A stretch of DNA of 64,000 bases, from contig JAJFKX010000037.1 in NCBI GenBank assembly GCA_021772985.1, forward strand, positions 1-64,000, given 5' to 3'. This stretch comes from Gammaproteobacteria bacterium. GTDB lineage: Bacteria; Pseudomonadota; Gammaproteobacteria; Xanthomonadales; Wenzhouxiangellaceae. Below are positions 52,819-61,706 of this stretch, in pieces; positions within the stretch are counted from its first letter, which is position 1, and the number at the start of each line of letters is the position of its first letter. A program made the translations under genes and the position numbers. The notes below the pieces were generated by a model. That model had not been told where the DNA came from, searched no databases, and saw only the letters and a list, made by a program, of their open reading frames with translations.

Positions 52819-53059
52819 GCGTCCATGCCATCGCTTCGGTTAGCTTAAAAAACTGTTCTACAAAGTTTCCCGCCTACCTGTTAATCAAAAAACCAAGCCA
52901 TTTACATTACGCCTGACGGATAAGGAACGAGCGTTTTTAGAAACGCAGGCAGACGGTTTGCCTTTGAGTACGTAAATGCGTCAGCGGCTACATGGTGAGA
53001 AGGCCCAAACACGCCAAAAGATACCTAAGCCGAATATCAATGATGAACAATTCGCCTAA
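52815..53059 (+). pseudogene. Broken MobC-like mobilisation protein
   Basis: ATG overlaps the previous short ORF. The first frame reads MSVHAIASVSL. After a lost A in the A-run at 52847-52852, the next frame continues KPFTLRLTDKERAFLETQAD, then GLPLST, an in-frame TAA at 52973, MRQRLHGEKAQT and so on to 53059. The RLTDKERAFLE plus STYVRQRL pattern is that of relaxosome accessory (MobC/ribbon-helix-helix) proteins, where TAT would be expected instead of TAA. One frameshift and one nonsense codon make it non-functional. No relaxase remains. Confidence 0.7.
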
Positions 53060-53064
53060 TCAGT

Positions 53065-53099
53065 CCAGACACCCATAACTTTCGTTCACAAATAGTAAA
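53065..53099 (+). repeat. 31/35-bp dispersed element, copy 2
   Basis: Starts CCAGACACCCATAACTTTCG and ends AATAGTAAA. It matches the element at 34328 apart from two substitutions and a 4-bp insertion. It follows the mobilisation remnant. Confidence 0.55.
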
Positions 53100-53148
53100 C
53101 CTTTAATGGATGTTCCGGCTCTTCAGTTTCCGGCGGGAGCCACATATG

Positions 53149-53178
53149 TGTCGGGGCAGTTCACAAACTGCCCCGACA
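53149..53178. terminator. Perfect 13-bp hairpin
   Basis: TGTCGGGGCAGTT (53149-53161) pairs with AACTGCCCCGACA (53166-53178) around CACA. It is 15 bp downstream of the convergent gene at 53193 (minus). There is no T-run, but stability and position suit a bidirectional terminator. Confidence 0.55.
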
Positions 53179-53192
53179 ATCCTTTATATATA

Positions 53193-54782
53193 CTACCTCT
53201 CCCAACGCGATGTACCGTGCCCAGTGTTGGTCGAAGGATTGTGACACTGCAGGCAAGCTGCCGGTGGTGTTGGCGCGCTGCTGGGAGGGAATTCACAGCC
53301 GCTAGGAACGGTATAGATATCGCCCGGAATAGGGGCCGCTGTCGGCTCTTCCCAATGATAGTAATCAGCCAGACTTAGGCCGGTGCCAATGGTGATGTCT
53401 GCTCGGGTCTGCAGGAATACAATGGGTTCCGGAGGTTCTGCCACGGTATACCACATCCAAAAAAGAGTATCGCCTGAATAGTCCGGCAGCGGGCAGCTTA
53501 TTACCTGCGTTTTCCGGTTAGGGCTTAGTACTGGGTTGTTATCAATAACTCCCATACACTCGCATCCGCCACGGGCACCCCAATCCGGATGAGGCGCCCC
53601 GGGGATGGAGGTATGTGGTCCCTTTGCGCAGTCTAATTGTGTGTACGGTGAATTGGCTAAAAAGTCGATTCCATAGCTGTCCTGATCGAGTAAGAGAGCA
53701 TCAGAAAACGCTTCGATTGGTTTATGCGTGCTAGGGTCCTGCTCGACCTTGTGCAGACGCGTTCGCAGATTGGGACCCGCAGGATCATAGTACACCGAGG
53801 TGCTTATCGGCTTGGGTGTCAAAAATTTTGCGGCTGTAGAGAAGGAAGTGATATAAATCTCTTCAGGCCAATGTGGCGGCTCAATATCCGGGCTGGAGCA
53901 AGCCTCAACACTCAAGCCTGGGATAAGCTCAGCGACAGAGTCAGGATGGCCGACCCGAGGTGCTTGCTCAGTCTCCCGATAGGCGAGCCGCATTTTTTCG
54001 TCCAAGGTTGGCAAATTCTTTGCCGCCGTACACGATGCGATCAAGGCTTCTAGATTGGTATTCTCGACAGGCTGGAAACTGGAGAAATTCGAATAGGCAT
54101 ATTCAGATAGAACTGCGGGCAAGCCGGAATGTTCTCCCCAGAAAAAGGTTCGGGTCGGATAACCGTTCTCGTCAAACCAGAACCAATCTCCTGCCTGCCC
54201 CTCGGCCCCTCTGGCCTCAATTGGGGATGGTTGTTTCCACCAATCAACTTTGGGGCCAGTATGAATCGTGGGTGCAGTGCGCTGATTGCCTACACAGACC
54301 GCTTCCTGGTCCTGCCAGATACGCCCCGGTACGGGAAGATTTTTACCCCAGTTGGCATCGCATGAGGGGTTGTCCCAACTCCCGCTGAGAACCCAAGTCT
54401 TATCATGAGTAATTAAGAGATCGACCAGATTGGTCGTCCCGGCCCGGTAAACTCCAGCTCGCATCGCTCCCACACTAGCGTCATATGTGAATCTCCCGAC
54501 CCTCAGTTCTGCCCCGTTGGGAAAGGTCCCCTGGTATAAATAGGGAGACATCAACGCAATGGCCTCCCATTTTTCTGGTAACGGGGTTGGGGTCCGCTGG
54601 GCACACTGCCCCATCTGTGGCAGATCTGGCTCTGGATAATTGGGGAATGGAACCTGCGCTCCCGCCCCGAGAGAGACCAGCGACAGACATGCCACCACCA
54701 CGTAGGTTGATATGCCATATAGCAGGTGATTTCCTCTCACGATACACATGGCCGATAGTTTTGTTGCATCTCTCGAACTCAT
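53193..54782 (-). CDS. Secreted protein with one C-terminal CxxCH haem site
   Basis: 529 residues. GGAGGAG lies 5 nt before the ATG. A long n-region precedes a hydrophobic segment (YVVVACLSLVSLGAGAQ), which is a signal peptide. About 470 residues of Trp/Pro-rich sequence with many single Cys follow and are not recognised. The last 25 residues hold PAACLQCHNPSTNTGHG, a CxxCH haem-c attachment site with no obvious Met ligand. It may be a periplasmic cytochrome-like or haem-anchored protein. Orphan, between mobile-element remnants. Confidence 0.8.
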   Translation of the reverse strand: MSSRDATKLSAMCIVRGNHLLYGISTYVVVACLSLVSLGAGAQVPFPNYPEPDLPQMGQCAQRTPTPLPEKWEAIALMSPYLYQGTFPNGAELRVGRFTYDASVGAMRAGVYRAGTTNLVDLLITHDKTWVLSGSWDNPSCDANWGKNLPVPGRIWQDQEAVCVGNQRTAPTIHTGPKVDWWKQPSPIEARGAEGQAGDWFWFDENGYPTRTFFWGEHSGLPAVLSEYAYSNFSSFQPVENTNLEALIASCTAAKNLPTLDEKMRLAYRETEQAPRVGHPDSVAELIPGLSVEACSSPDIEPPHWPEEIYITSFSTAAKFLTPKPISTSVYYDPAGPNLRTRLHKVEQDPSTHKPIEAFSDALLLDQDSYGIDFLANSPYTQLDCAKGPHTSIPGAPHPDWGARGGCECMGVIDNNPVLSPNRKTQVISCPLPDYSGDTLFWMWYTVAEPPEPIVFLQTRADITIGTGLSLADYYHWEEPTAAPIPGDIYTVPSGCEFPPSSAPTPPAACLQCHNPSTNTGHGTSRWER

Positions 54783-55396
54783 ATTTTCTCCTCCTTGGTA
54801 TTGCTGGCACAGCGTATCTATATGAAATAAATTCTAGCCTTCGGATTTTGCATTTAACAACTATTCTTAGCATTGCCTGGTGTCAGACTGTTTACTCGCC
54901 ACCGTAAACGATGGTGGTAAAATGTATGGCATCTGCTTAACCTCCCCACTTGTTTGTAGTTGTTCCAGGTCGGGCCAGATTCCAGTCTACCGGGCACAAA
55001 CAATTATGCCTTTAGACTAAGCTTCCGCTCTTCTGAAAGTCCTAACCTTCCGAAAACCTGCTGGTTATATGACCTTTACCTGAAAAGCCCCTCAATCTGA
55101 AAGCGCTACATCGCCACGAATATGACAAAGCCTTCAAACAATCGCCAAAAAATGAGCTGAATAAAAATGACCGCCAATCCCAAGCATTACCGAATTGAAT
55201 CGTGCAAGCTAAGTTGCCGAGCGTGATTGATACTTTTGAAATGAACATTAAAAAGAGCGAGGATGGAAAAGTTGTGGTACAGGAAAAATCACCAGTTCTG
55301 GTGGTCCACTAAAAAACCATGATGAAATTTATTGAGCCGCTAACACTACCTTATTTTTCAAGGTGCTAGGTAACTTATCAAGGTAGAAAAATCAAA
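54783..55396. other. Gene-poor region with a possible coding relic
   Basis: No intact gene. On +, about 55090-55312 reads as coding-like sequence (LNLKALHRHEYDKAFKQSPK, then one TGA stop, then VVVQEKSPVLVVH), without a start. This may be the remains of a mobile-element protein of unknown family. Confidence 0.3.
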
Positions 55397-55420
55397 TGGT
55401 GGGCCCTGTAGGACTTGAAC
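55397..55420 (-). repeat. tRNA 3'-end fragment, candidate attachment site
   Basis: On the minus strand the 24 bp read as T-loop GTTCAAGTCC followed by an acceptor strand ending GGGCCCACCA, which is the 3' end of a tRNA with CCA. No D-arm, anticodon arm or 5' acceptor strand is present, so this is not a gene. Such fragments are left by elements that integrate into tRNA genes (attL/attR). Confidence 0.55.
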
Positions 55421-55642
55421 TTCAATATCAACTAATTGATATATAAATAATTATTTATACATAAAAACATAAATAGCACCATATGTAGCACCAATTAGTA
55501 TCTGTTAGTCAATTTTCATGATTTCCCCTGCACAGGTTATCATCTATTAGGTTCCTTTTTTAACCCTCACATTGAGTGGCTCGAATTGACTTACGCTAAT
55601 GATCGTCGCACAATCTATATGCAATACCTAGGCTAACACGTT

Positions 55643-56011
55643 ATGAGTACTGCCACCTTTTTCAACCCAACCAATAGCTCATTGGAGGCAAAGATAAAAG
55701 CCGCCAAAGGCATATTGCAATCTGTGCAAATGCTTGAAGCCAGTCAACAGCATATCCAAGCCAACGGCCCTGACAGTGCATTGGGCACTGAAGAAGAACT
55801 GAGCACAGCCAATACACTCACCTGTAATAGTTTCAATGATATGGTCAATGCGCTTTCCTTGCTTGAATTGCAACAAGCTCATACAGAAAAGCTCTTGTCC
55901 CTTGATGAATACAATCTGCTGATGACCGAGAAACAAAAAGCCAACCTGCAAGAGGCTCATCGCGCCCAATTAAGCTACGAGAGCACTCACTCCAAAGATC
56001 GTAATCGGTAA
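55643..56011 (+). CDS. Small helical protein of unknown function
   Basis: 122 residues, all-helical and Gln/Leu-rich (AAKGILQSVQMLEASQQHIQ; LLSLDEYNLLMTEKQKANLQ). There is no signal and no Cys cluster, and no clear Shine-Dalgarno. It lies just inside the putative att fragment, and such small genes are common next to integration sites. Modest confidence that it is expressed. Confidence 0.5.
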   Translation: MSTATFFNPTNSSLEAKIKAAKGILQSVQMLEASQQHIQANGPDSALGTEEELSTANTLTCNSFNDMVNALSLLELQQAHTEKLLSLDEYNLLMTEKQKANLQEAHRAQLSYESTHSKDRNR

Positions 56012-56240
56012 TCAGAGTCAGCTGGAAAGTACTTCTAATACGTGGAAATTTAGGCTCTATCTGACAATTCCGCGAGCTTAGTTTAGACAAAGCCTGGCAG
56101 TTCGTATATTTGTCAGCTACTTGCCCATAGGAGACGGTCGAGATATTTGTTCTCGGGATATCGATTCGACCATTCGAAGGGCCTTCTTAAGCTCAAATCC
56201 TGATGTATAATTCAGCTCACGATTCGTGGGAGGGATGTAT

Positions 56241-57227
56241 ATGATAAAAAGTGTTGGTTCTGTAGCTGCAGCAATCATTTTTGTTTTCTTGACCACCATG
56301 GCGATGGCACAAGATATTGATGGCATCGTCGAACACCCTATGATTGAGCGCTATCCGGGGCAAGTGATAGCCTGGCAACACATTGAAAACTACCAGCCAT
56401 ACAAGGTGGCTGTGGGCCCGGTTGCCGGCTACCGTGCAATTGCAGATTGGATCGAGACCGAAGGCCGTGTGACTCGCACATTCTACAAGTATGAAGGTGA
56501 AGACCGGTCCTATTCCGAGGTCTACAAGAATTATCTTGATGCGCTGAAGGCAGAGGGTTTCGACATTCTGGGCGAAGGCATGTCAGCGGATCGTAAAGGT
56601 ACGGCAGTTGGCTCGCGACAATGGATGGAAGTCACGTTCCGTGCGAACCCCGCAACCAAGCCTGGTGCCGTGGGTACGATGTTTTCGGGCACATCCTCGT
56701 CTGGTGGCGCAGGCGCAATAGTCGCCACCAAAGAACGCGCCGCAGGCATAGCCTATGTTGTTATATATGTTGAACAGCATTCAAAAAAATATATCGGTAC
56801 ATTGATAGATATAGTGGAGGTCGAGGCCGCCGAAACGGGGCTAGTCGTTGTTGATGCTGAAGCCATGGGCTCAGAAATTGAAGAGTATGGCCGCGTCGTC
56901 CTAGACGGTATCGTGTTTGACTTTGACAAGGCCACACTATCACCGGAGTCAAAGGCTGCTCTTGATGCGATTGCTGAATACCTGAACACCAACCCGGATA
57001 AGAGTTTTTATGTCGTTGGCCACACCGACTCGAAGGGAACCTTCGGATACAACCACAAGCTGTCTTCTGATCGGGCACAAACGGTCGCAAATGCATTGAA
57101 AACGGATTATGACATAGCACCGGACCGGCTGGAGCCTCATGGCGTCGGACCGCTTGTGCCAGTGTTCTCAAATGAGAGTGATGTTGGCCGGGATAAAAAC
57201 CGGCGTGTTGAACTCGTCGAAAGGTGA
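56241..57227 (+). CDS. OmpA-family outer-membrane/periplasmic protein
   Basis: Start at 56241 (MIKSVGSV), 6 nt after GGGAGGG. 328 residues. Signal peptide ends at AMA-QD. Residues about 20-190 resemble DUF4892-type domains (TFYKYEGEDRSYSEVY and FTSxTSSGG-like Gly loop). The C-terminal OmpA domain is complete: GIVFDFDKATLSPESKAALD, VVGHTDSKGTFGYNHKLS and DKNRRVEL, which binds peptidoglycan. Monocistronic. A structural or adhesive cell-wall link is likely. Confidence 0.9.
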   Translation: MIKSVGSVAAAIIFVFLTTMAMAQDIDGIVEHPMIERYPGQVIAWQHIENYQPYKVAVGPVAGYRAIADWIETEGRVTRTFYKYEGEDRSYSEVYKNYLDALKAEGFDILGEGMSADRKGTAVGSRQWMEVTFRANPATKPGAVGTMFSGTSSSGGAGAIVATKERAAGIAYVVIYVEQHSKKYIGTLIDIVEVEAAETGLVVVDAEAMGSEIEEYGRVVLDGIVFDFDKATLSPESKAALDAIAEYLNTNPDKSFYVVGHTDSKGTFGYNHKLSSDRAQTVANALKTDYDIAPDRLEPHGVGPLVPVFSNESDVGRDKNRRVELVER

Positions 57228-57731
57228 CCGTAGCGGGAGCATAGTCAGGTTACCTATGCTTTCTCTTACAGCCACTATCGCGGTGCGCAGGGTCCGCTTC
57301 CGGCCGCTAGCTGCCGGTCTGATAAACTGACGAACGACTGCAAGTTGCCCTAAGCAGACACTTTGACAGTCGATTTTTAGAGTGTATTTAGCTGTAAACC
57401 TAGTATTATTTGCTATTCCTCTTTTATTACTGCTCCAAATTTTAGCCCAACTAATACTTGTGAATAACAACAAATATCCTTGATGTCATCATTGATAGGC
57501 AATCCTGGCGAAATAGGGGCGATTCATAAAGCATAGTTTAATGTGAGACAGTTTGGGCTTTGAGTGCACTTATACAGCAAGGGTTATAGCTTTTGAGGCC
57601 CTTAGGTGTAATTGATAATAATAAAACTTCATTTTATCGCTACAATTTACGTAGTCTTGTAAACAGGGTTTTCGATCAAGTGCTACCCAGGCGCTGGCTT
57701 GTATAACACTATAACGAACGTGGAGGGGACA
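57228..57731. other. AT-rich intergenic region
   Basis: 504 bp without a gene. The only signal is the Shine-Dalgarno GGAGGGG at 57722-57728 for the lipoprotein downstream. No hairpin or repeat of note. Confidence 0.5.
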
Positions 57732-58637
57732 ATGAAATATCTATACTTTTTTCTTTTTTCAAGTTTTTTGATGATTGTATGTACTGGGTGTACAGTTCAA
57801 ACGACACCATGGGATACTAGTATTGCTAGGTTTCATGAAAAATCACCACCGGTCAGTGTAATGAAGCCTGAGCAATGTGACTTAGTTAATGATCATACAA
57901 ACAAAACAATACCCTGTCATGGTGATGATTGTAATTGTAACCCTGATGAACCTCCCGGTGGGGTTTTCCCTCCTATTGCAGATGGGTGCTTAGACTGTTT
58001 GGCAGGTGGTGCGCAAGATACGCATTTATTTAGAGCAGCAATCGATAATAATCAAACACTTGGGCGCATCGGGCCGTTTAATTCAAACTCAACATTTGAT
58101 CCAAAAGAGAGACGAGTAATTGTATTCAACAAAGATAGTGGTGGACCATTAACAACAACCCAGTCAATAACCAATGACACTCATCCCGTATATTTTGATT
58201 ACGGGCAAGTCTGGTCCGGGCATAATTGGCTAGCTGACAAGGCTATAGTGAGCCCTTCAGGAATAAATTTTATACTTGAAAACTTAGCGTACTCGATTTT
58301 CCCATGTGCTGTTGCTAATTTAGCAATCGAGATTAGATTAAAAAGGAACAATTTAATAGCTACTCTAGCGAGTGTTGGGAGTACAAATTCGTGCACTAGC
58401 AACGACCCAGTCCTGGTATCTATTCCTTATCTAGAAACCGGTCCTATTGAAGTGCAAGTCGGAGACGAAGTCTTTGTGACAATAATTTTAAACTCTGTTG
58501 GAGGCGGTGGGGTTTTCTATGTATTAGCGGGTGACCGGTGTTTTCAAAATGAGGCTATTACTACAGAGTACGACTGCCAAGTGGCTGGATATGATTGGCT
58601 AAATACCCCTACATTTTCTAATCAAGACACAGAGTAA
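57732..58637 (+). CDS. Orphan lipoprotein of unknown function
   Basis: 301 residues from the ATG at 57732 (GGAGGGG upstream). Lipobox CTGC ends the signal. The mature part has a Cys/Pro-rich N-terminus (HGDDCNCNPDEPPGG; GCLDCLAGG) and a beta-rich rest with repeated Asn and Gly. Low GC and codon use unlike the housekeeping half of the window suggest acquisition by transfer. No family recognised. Confidence 0.75.
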   Translation: MKYLYFFLFSSFLMIVCTGCTVQTTPWDTSIARFHEKSPPVSVMKPEQCDLVNDHTNKTIPCHGDDCNCNPDEPPGGVFPPIADGCLDCLAGGAQDTHLFRAAIDNNQTLGRIGPFNSNSTFDPKERRVIVFNKDSGGPLTTTQSITNDTHPVYFDYGQVWSGHNWLADKAIVSPSGINFILENLAYSIFPCAVANLAIEIRLKRNNLIATLASVGSTNSCTSNDPVLVSIPYLETGPIEVQVGDEVFVTIILNSVGGGGVFYVLAGDRCFQNEAITTEYDCQVAGYDWLNTPTFSNQDTE

Positions 58638-58735
58638 CAATAATTTAGAAGTTGGGCGAGCGCTGAACTGTATCTAACATTATGTTGAGTATCTAGAGCT
58701 AGGAAAATTTGAATGATTAACCCAACAGGTTCATG

Positions 58736-59132
58736 ATGGCCAGGAAACTACCGATACGAACGAAACAGATCACCGCTGACAGTGTGGTTAAGATGTTACG
58801 CGGGCATCAAGTGCATGCATACATTGGTCGAAAATGGCGTTGAGTTTACTGATCACCAGCGGATTGAGCACCGGGCTGATGTCATGGTGTATTTTGCTGA
58901 TCCTTATGCTTCCTTGCAGCGTGGTAGTAATGAGAATGCCAATGGCAGGTTACGGAGATTTATCCAACGTTCTACGGACCTATCCAAATTCAGTGTACAG
59001 AGGCTACGACATATTATTGAATTAATAAATAATCAGCCAAGAAAGTGTCTTGGTTGGCGATCACCTTATGAGGTGTATCATGATGTGAGTATTGCGATTA
59101 TTCTGAGAATTCACGGTGTTGTATTTAAGTAA
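58736..59132 (+). pseudogene. IS30-family transposase remnant
   Basis: The frame at 58782-59132 encodes the C-terminal half of an IS30 DDE transposase: VENGVEFTDHQRI, YFADPYASLQRGSNENANGR and LINNQPRKCLGWRSPYEVY. The Asp expected before NGKEF is replaced by Glu-Asn (VEN). Just upstream, another frame (58736-58845) gives RKLPIRTKQITADSVVKML, the preceding segment, so a frameshift separates them. The N-terminal HTH and both inverted repeats are missing. Confidence 0.85.
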
Positions 59133-59822
59133 TTAATTTTTAATCCTAATTCTTAAAATGCCAAATACCATAGCGAGCATTAAAATGGCGTCTTTGAGTA
59201 TACAAGAGCGATTATCAGATTTCACCAGAACCAGCTATTCAAGCTGGCCGACCAAATGTAAGTTTTTAATAAATAGGCAATCAAATCGGGCAGTGCTAGC
59301 TTGCTTTGGTCGGTTTCCCAGACTCCCGCAACCGGATATCCCAGACAAGATTGCCATGTGGTTAGAATAGCCATTCTCCCAGCTACTGTCTGTCGGAATA
59401 CTGCACGGTAGCGTGTAGGGTAATCATTCTTTGTCTTATAGGTTTTAAAACCAGTGCCTTGGGGCTTGTCCTGCCGGACCCGCGCTCTATGGCTTCGCCA
59501 CGGAGACTACAATCTCCGCCCGTTCGGGTGACGATCACTAAGCCATTCAAGAAATAAGGCCAGTGCTTTTGCCTGCAAAAGCACTGACGTAAAAGGAATA
59601 TCCCCCCGCAGGCTAGCTGTGATTTTAACAGACTCACCACAAACTCCAGCAAAAATGCTCACCCGTTCCCGCTTCGCGCGCATGCGGCTTGCGCTTTTGG
59701 CTGGACTTTGTGTTTTTTCGTCTGTACTCGCTCATCCGCTTTGCTCCTTCCCTCGTCAACACAGGGGTTTTCAACCCCTGCGGGGGGAATGTTTTTTTTA
59801 ACAAGAGAGAAGGATCAAAAAG
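59133..59822 (+). other. Non-coding leader with hairpins ahead of mobile-element genes
   Basis: 690 bp. It contains a perfect 11-bp hairpin (CAGTGCTTTTG at 59561-59571 and its complement at 59576-59586, loop CCTG) and an 8-bp hairpin (CAGGGGTT 59762-59769 with AACCCCTG 59773-59780). The second is followed by a GC block and a T-run before the DUF3768 gene. Frames here (e.g. 59619-59801) have no Shine-Dalgarno and read through hairpins, so I do not call them. Confidence 0.5.
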
Positions 59823-60191
59823 ATGAATACACAAAGCAAATACACCGCCCAATTAACTGCAAAACATAATGATCAATTACGTGCCCGACTTCAAGTACCC
59901 GTGTTTGGAATACCAGAGGTGCCGGGGACTTTCGTGATGACAAGTGGTATCAACTCACTTTCTCCAGAAGATCAAATCTGTATTTGTGCAGCGGTGCGTG
60001 ACTACGACAATTTTAATGACGACCTCTATGGGAAACATGACTTTGGTTCTATCGATTATCCCAATCTAGGTAAGGTTTTTTGGAAGATTGATTATTACGC
60101 TAATGCCGCATGTATGGCTGGAAGTGAGTATCCATTCGACCCCACCCGTTCTTATCGCGTTTTAACCATCATGCTCGCAGAAGAATATTAA
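59823..60191 (+). CDS. DUF3768 domain protein
   Basis: 122 residues, AGAAGGA 9 nt upstream. The DUF3768 signature is seen: LRARLQ, FVMTSGINSLSPEDQICICA, YGKHDFGSIDYP, FWKIDYYANAACMAGSEYP and RVLTIMLAEEY. The family is known mainly from plasmids and integrative elements of proteobacteria, where it lies in clusters with antirestriction and DnaJ-like genes. Function unknown. The next gene (DnaJ) follows by 13 bp. Confidence 0.85.
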   Translation: MNTQSKYTAQLTAKHNDQLRARLQVPVFGIPEVPGTFVMTSGINSLSPEDQICICAAVRDYDNFNDDLYGKHDFGSIDYPNLGKVFWKIDYYANAACMAGSEYPFDPTRSYRVLTIMLAEEY

Positions 60192-60204
60192 GGGGAGAAT
60201 AGAC

Positions 60205-60741
60205 ATGCATACCAAAGACGCTGCCAAACTCTTAGGGTTAAACGGAGATATTACACCCGATGATGTTGCAAAAGCCTACCGCAAAGCCGCCTTTCAATAT
60301 CACCCTGACCGCAATCCAGCAGGTGAGGAAATGATGAAAGCCGTAAACGCTGCTTATGAAACCTTAAAAGACTTTAGTGGCAATGTAGAACATCAAGCCG
60401 ATAATTACGGGGAAGAACTAAACCGCATGATTAATGTGGCACTGGATATCAAGGCCCAATCCGGCGGCGGCATCACCATTGAGCTTATGGGCGCGTGGTT
60501 ATGGGTGACAGGTAACACAAGACCTTATTCCCATTTATTAAACCGTAAAACGGGTGCGGGCTTCACTTTCGCATCGAAAAAGAAAGCATGGTATTTCCGG
60601 CCCGAAGATTACAAAAGTGCCAGCCGTGGGTCTTATTTCATTGATGATATCCGCAACAAATACGGCAGTGTCGAGCCAAGCAATGCAGGCTATAGCCGTT
60701 ATTTGAAGCAGCACACAAACCCAAAGACAAACAGCCGTTGA
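60205..60741 (+). CDS. J-domain protein (DnaJ-like)
   Basis: 178 residues behind AAGGGGAGAA. The N-terminal J domain (about 1-60) has the HPD motif in FQYHPDRNPAG, needed to stimulate Hsp70 ATPase. The C-terminal about 100 residues (TIELMGAWLWVTGNTRPYSH; GFTFASKKKAWYFRPEDYKS) match the domain that accompanies J domains in mobile-element proteins. No Zn-finger or C-terminal DnaJ domains. Cotranscribed with DUF3768. Confidence 0.88.
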   Translation: MHTKDAAKLLGLNGDITPDDVAKAYRKAAFQYHPDRNPAGEEMMKAVNAAYETLKDFSGNVEHQADNYGEELNRMINVALDIKAQSGGGITIELMGAWLWVTGNTRPYSHLLNRKTGAGFTFASKKKAWYFRPEDYKSASRGSYFIDDIRNKYGSVEPSNAGYSRYLKQHTNPKTNSR

Positions 60742-60908
60742 TTGTAAGCCTTGAGGTCAGTCTAGCCACTGGCCTTAAGGGTACAATTTCACAAAATTAA
60801 GAAGTCTTTAAGTAATTTACGCCATACTATTTATGGTAGCAAAAGCTTTTAAAGGCAAGAATAACGGGGCATTGGGGCGTGGGATGTATAAATCACTCAA
60901 TAAAATGA

Positions 60909-60960
60909 AAGCAATCAAGTTCCTTGATTGCTTATTACGGCAAAGCGTAGCGAGCCGTAA
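60909..60960. promoter_or_regulatory. Two tandem hairpins upstream of 60978
   Basis: AAGCAATCAAG-TTC-CTTGATTGCTT (60909-60933, 11-bp stem) is followed at once by TTACGGC-N12-GCCGTAA (60935-60960). Both stems are perfect. They end 17 bp before the ATG at 60978. Perhaps a terminator/attenuator pair or an oriT-like structure. Confidence 0.45.
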
Positions 60961-60977
60961 AGATTGCGCGGTCTAAA

Positions 60978-61706
60978 ATGACCTCTGATCTAACCCCGCA
61001 ATTTAACGATGTCACGCTTTTAGAAAAACAAATTTTATTCGGTCAGGACAATGGATCAATCACTGGGCTGCAAGATCGAGCACCAGCGGCTGCAAAAGCG
61101 GATTCAAAATACCGTGAAGTACAAAAGGCCAAAGCTAAGAAAACAAGCGAATTCCTTAAAGCTCTAAATGATATTCATGACTATATTGAGCGCCTTGAAC
61201 AAGAGATCGAAGCATTGGAAGAGCAATTCCGCAAGCGTGATGGTGATGAATGGCGTGAAAAGCTCGCGCTTAAAATACTGGATGCAGACGACATTCCGCC
61301 GCGCCGCGCAGGTGAAAGCATGGAAGCTTATCGCGAGCGGTTAGAGCCGATCTTAATGGATGAAATGCTCAATGAGGATGGCTCGATCAAGGCCGAGTAT
61401 AAAAACCATCCGGAATTAGGCGATTATGCACTGTGGGCGCAAAAACAATATCATTTGAATGCCGCACGCGGTTATGTGCGTGAGCTTGAAGACCCGTATA
61501 CGACCCCTGATCGCAAGAATGAAATTCTGGATGAACTAGAACAGCACGGCGATATTGAGGAATTAACGTTTGCTGACCGTGAGGCACAAGAGCAAAGCCT
61601 TGTGCAAAACCAGATTAAAGATAGTGCTGATACGAACCAAGATACACAATTTAATACCAAATCTGATATGAGTGAATGTTCAAACTTGTTTAAACCTATT
61701 GGATGA
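60978..61706 (+). CDS. Coiled-coil protein of mobile element
   Basis: 242 residues. No export signal. Residues about 40-75 form a coiled coil (YIERLEQEIEALEEQFRKRD). The rest is charged and helical (LALKILDADDIPPRRAGESM; YALWAQKQYHLNAARGYVRE). Nothing recognised. It lies in the run of element genes between dnaJ and the integrase. Converges with the next gene, overlapping it by 11 bp. Confidence 0.75.
   Translation: MTSDLTPQFNDVTLLEKQILFGQDNGSITGLQDRAPAAAKADSKYREVQKAKAKKTSEFLKALNDIHDYIERLEQEIEALEEQFRKRDGDEWREKLALKILDADDIPPRRAGESMEAYRERLEPILMDEMLNEDGSIKAEYKNHPELGDYALWAQKQYHLNAARGYVRELEDPYTTPDRKNEILDELEQHGDIEELTFADREAQEQSLVQNQIKDSADTNQDTQFNTKSDMSECSNLFKPIG

Noticed and set aside
54481-54873. 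Minus-strand frame of 130 codons
   Set aside because: It overlaps the start of the 53193 gene in another frame, without a Shine-Dalgarno or family features.
55397-55420. A tRNA gene
   Set aside because: Only the last 24 nt are there; D-arm, anticodon arm and 5' acceptor strand are absent.
56761-57171. 136-codon frame on -
   Set aside because: Antisense shadow of the OmpA-family gene.
59619-59801. 60-codon frame with a hydrophobic stretch
   Set aside because: It reads through the leader hairpin (59762-59780), lacks a ribosome site and ends just before the DUF3768 Shine-Dalgarno.
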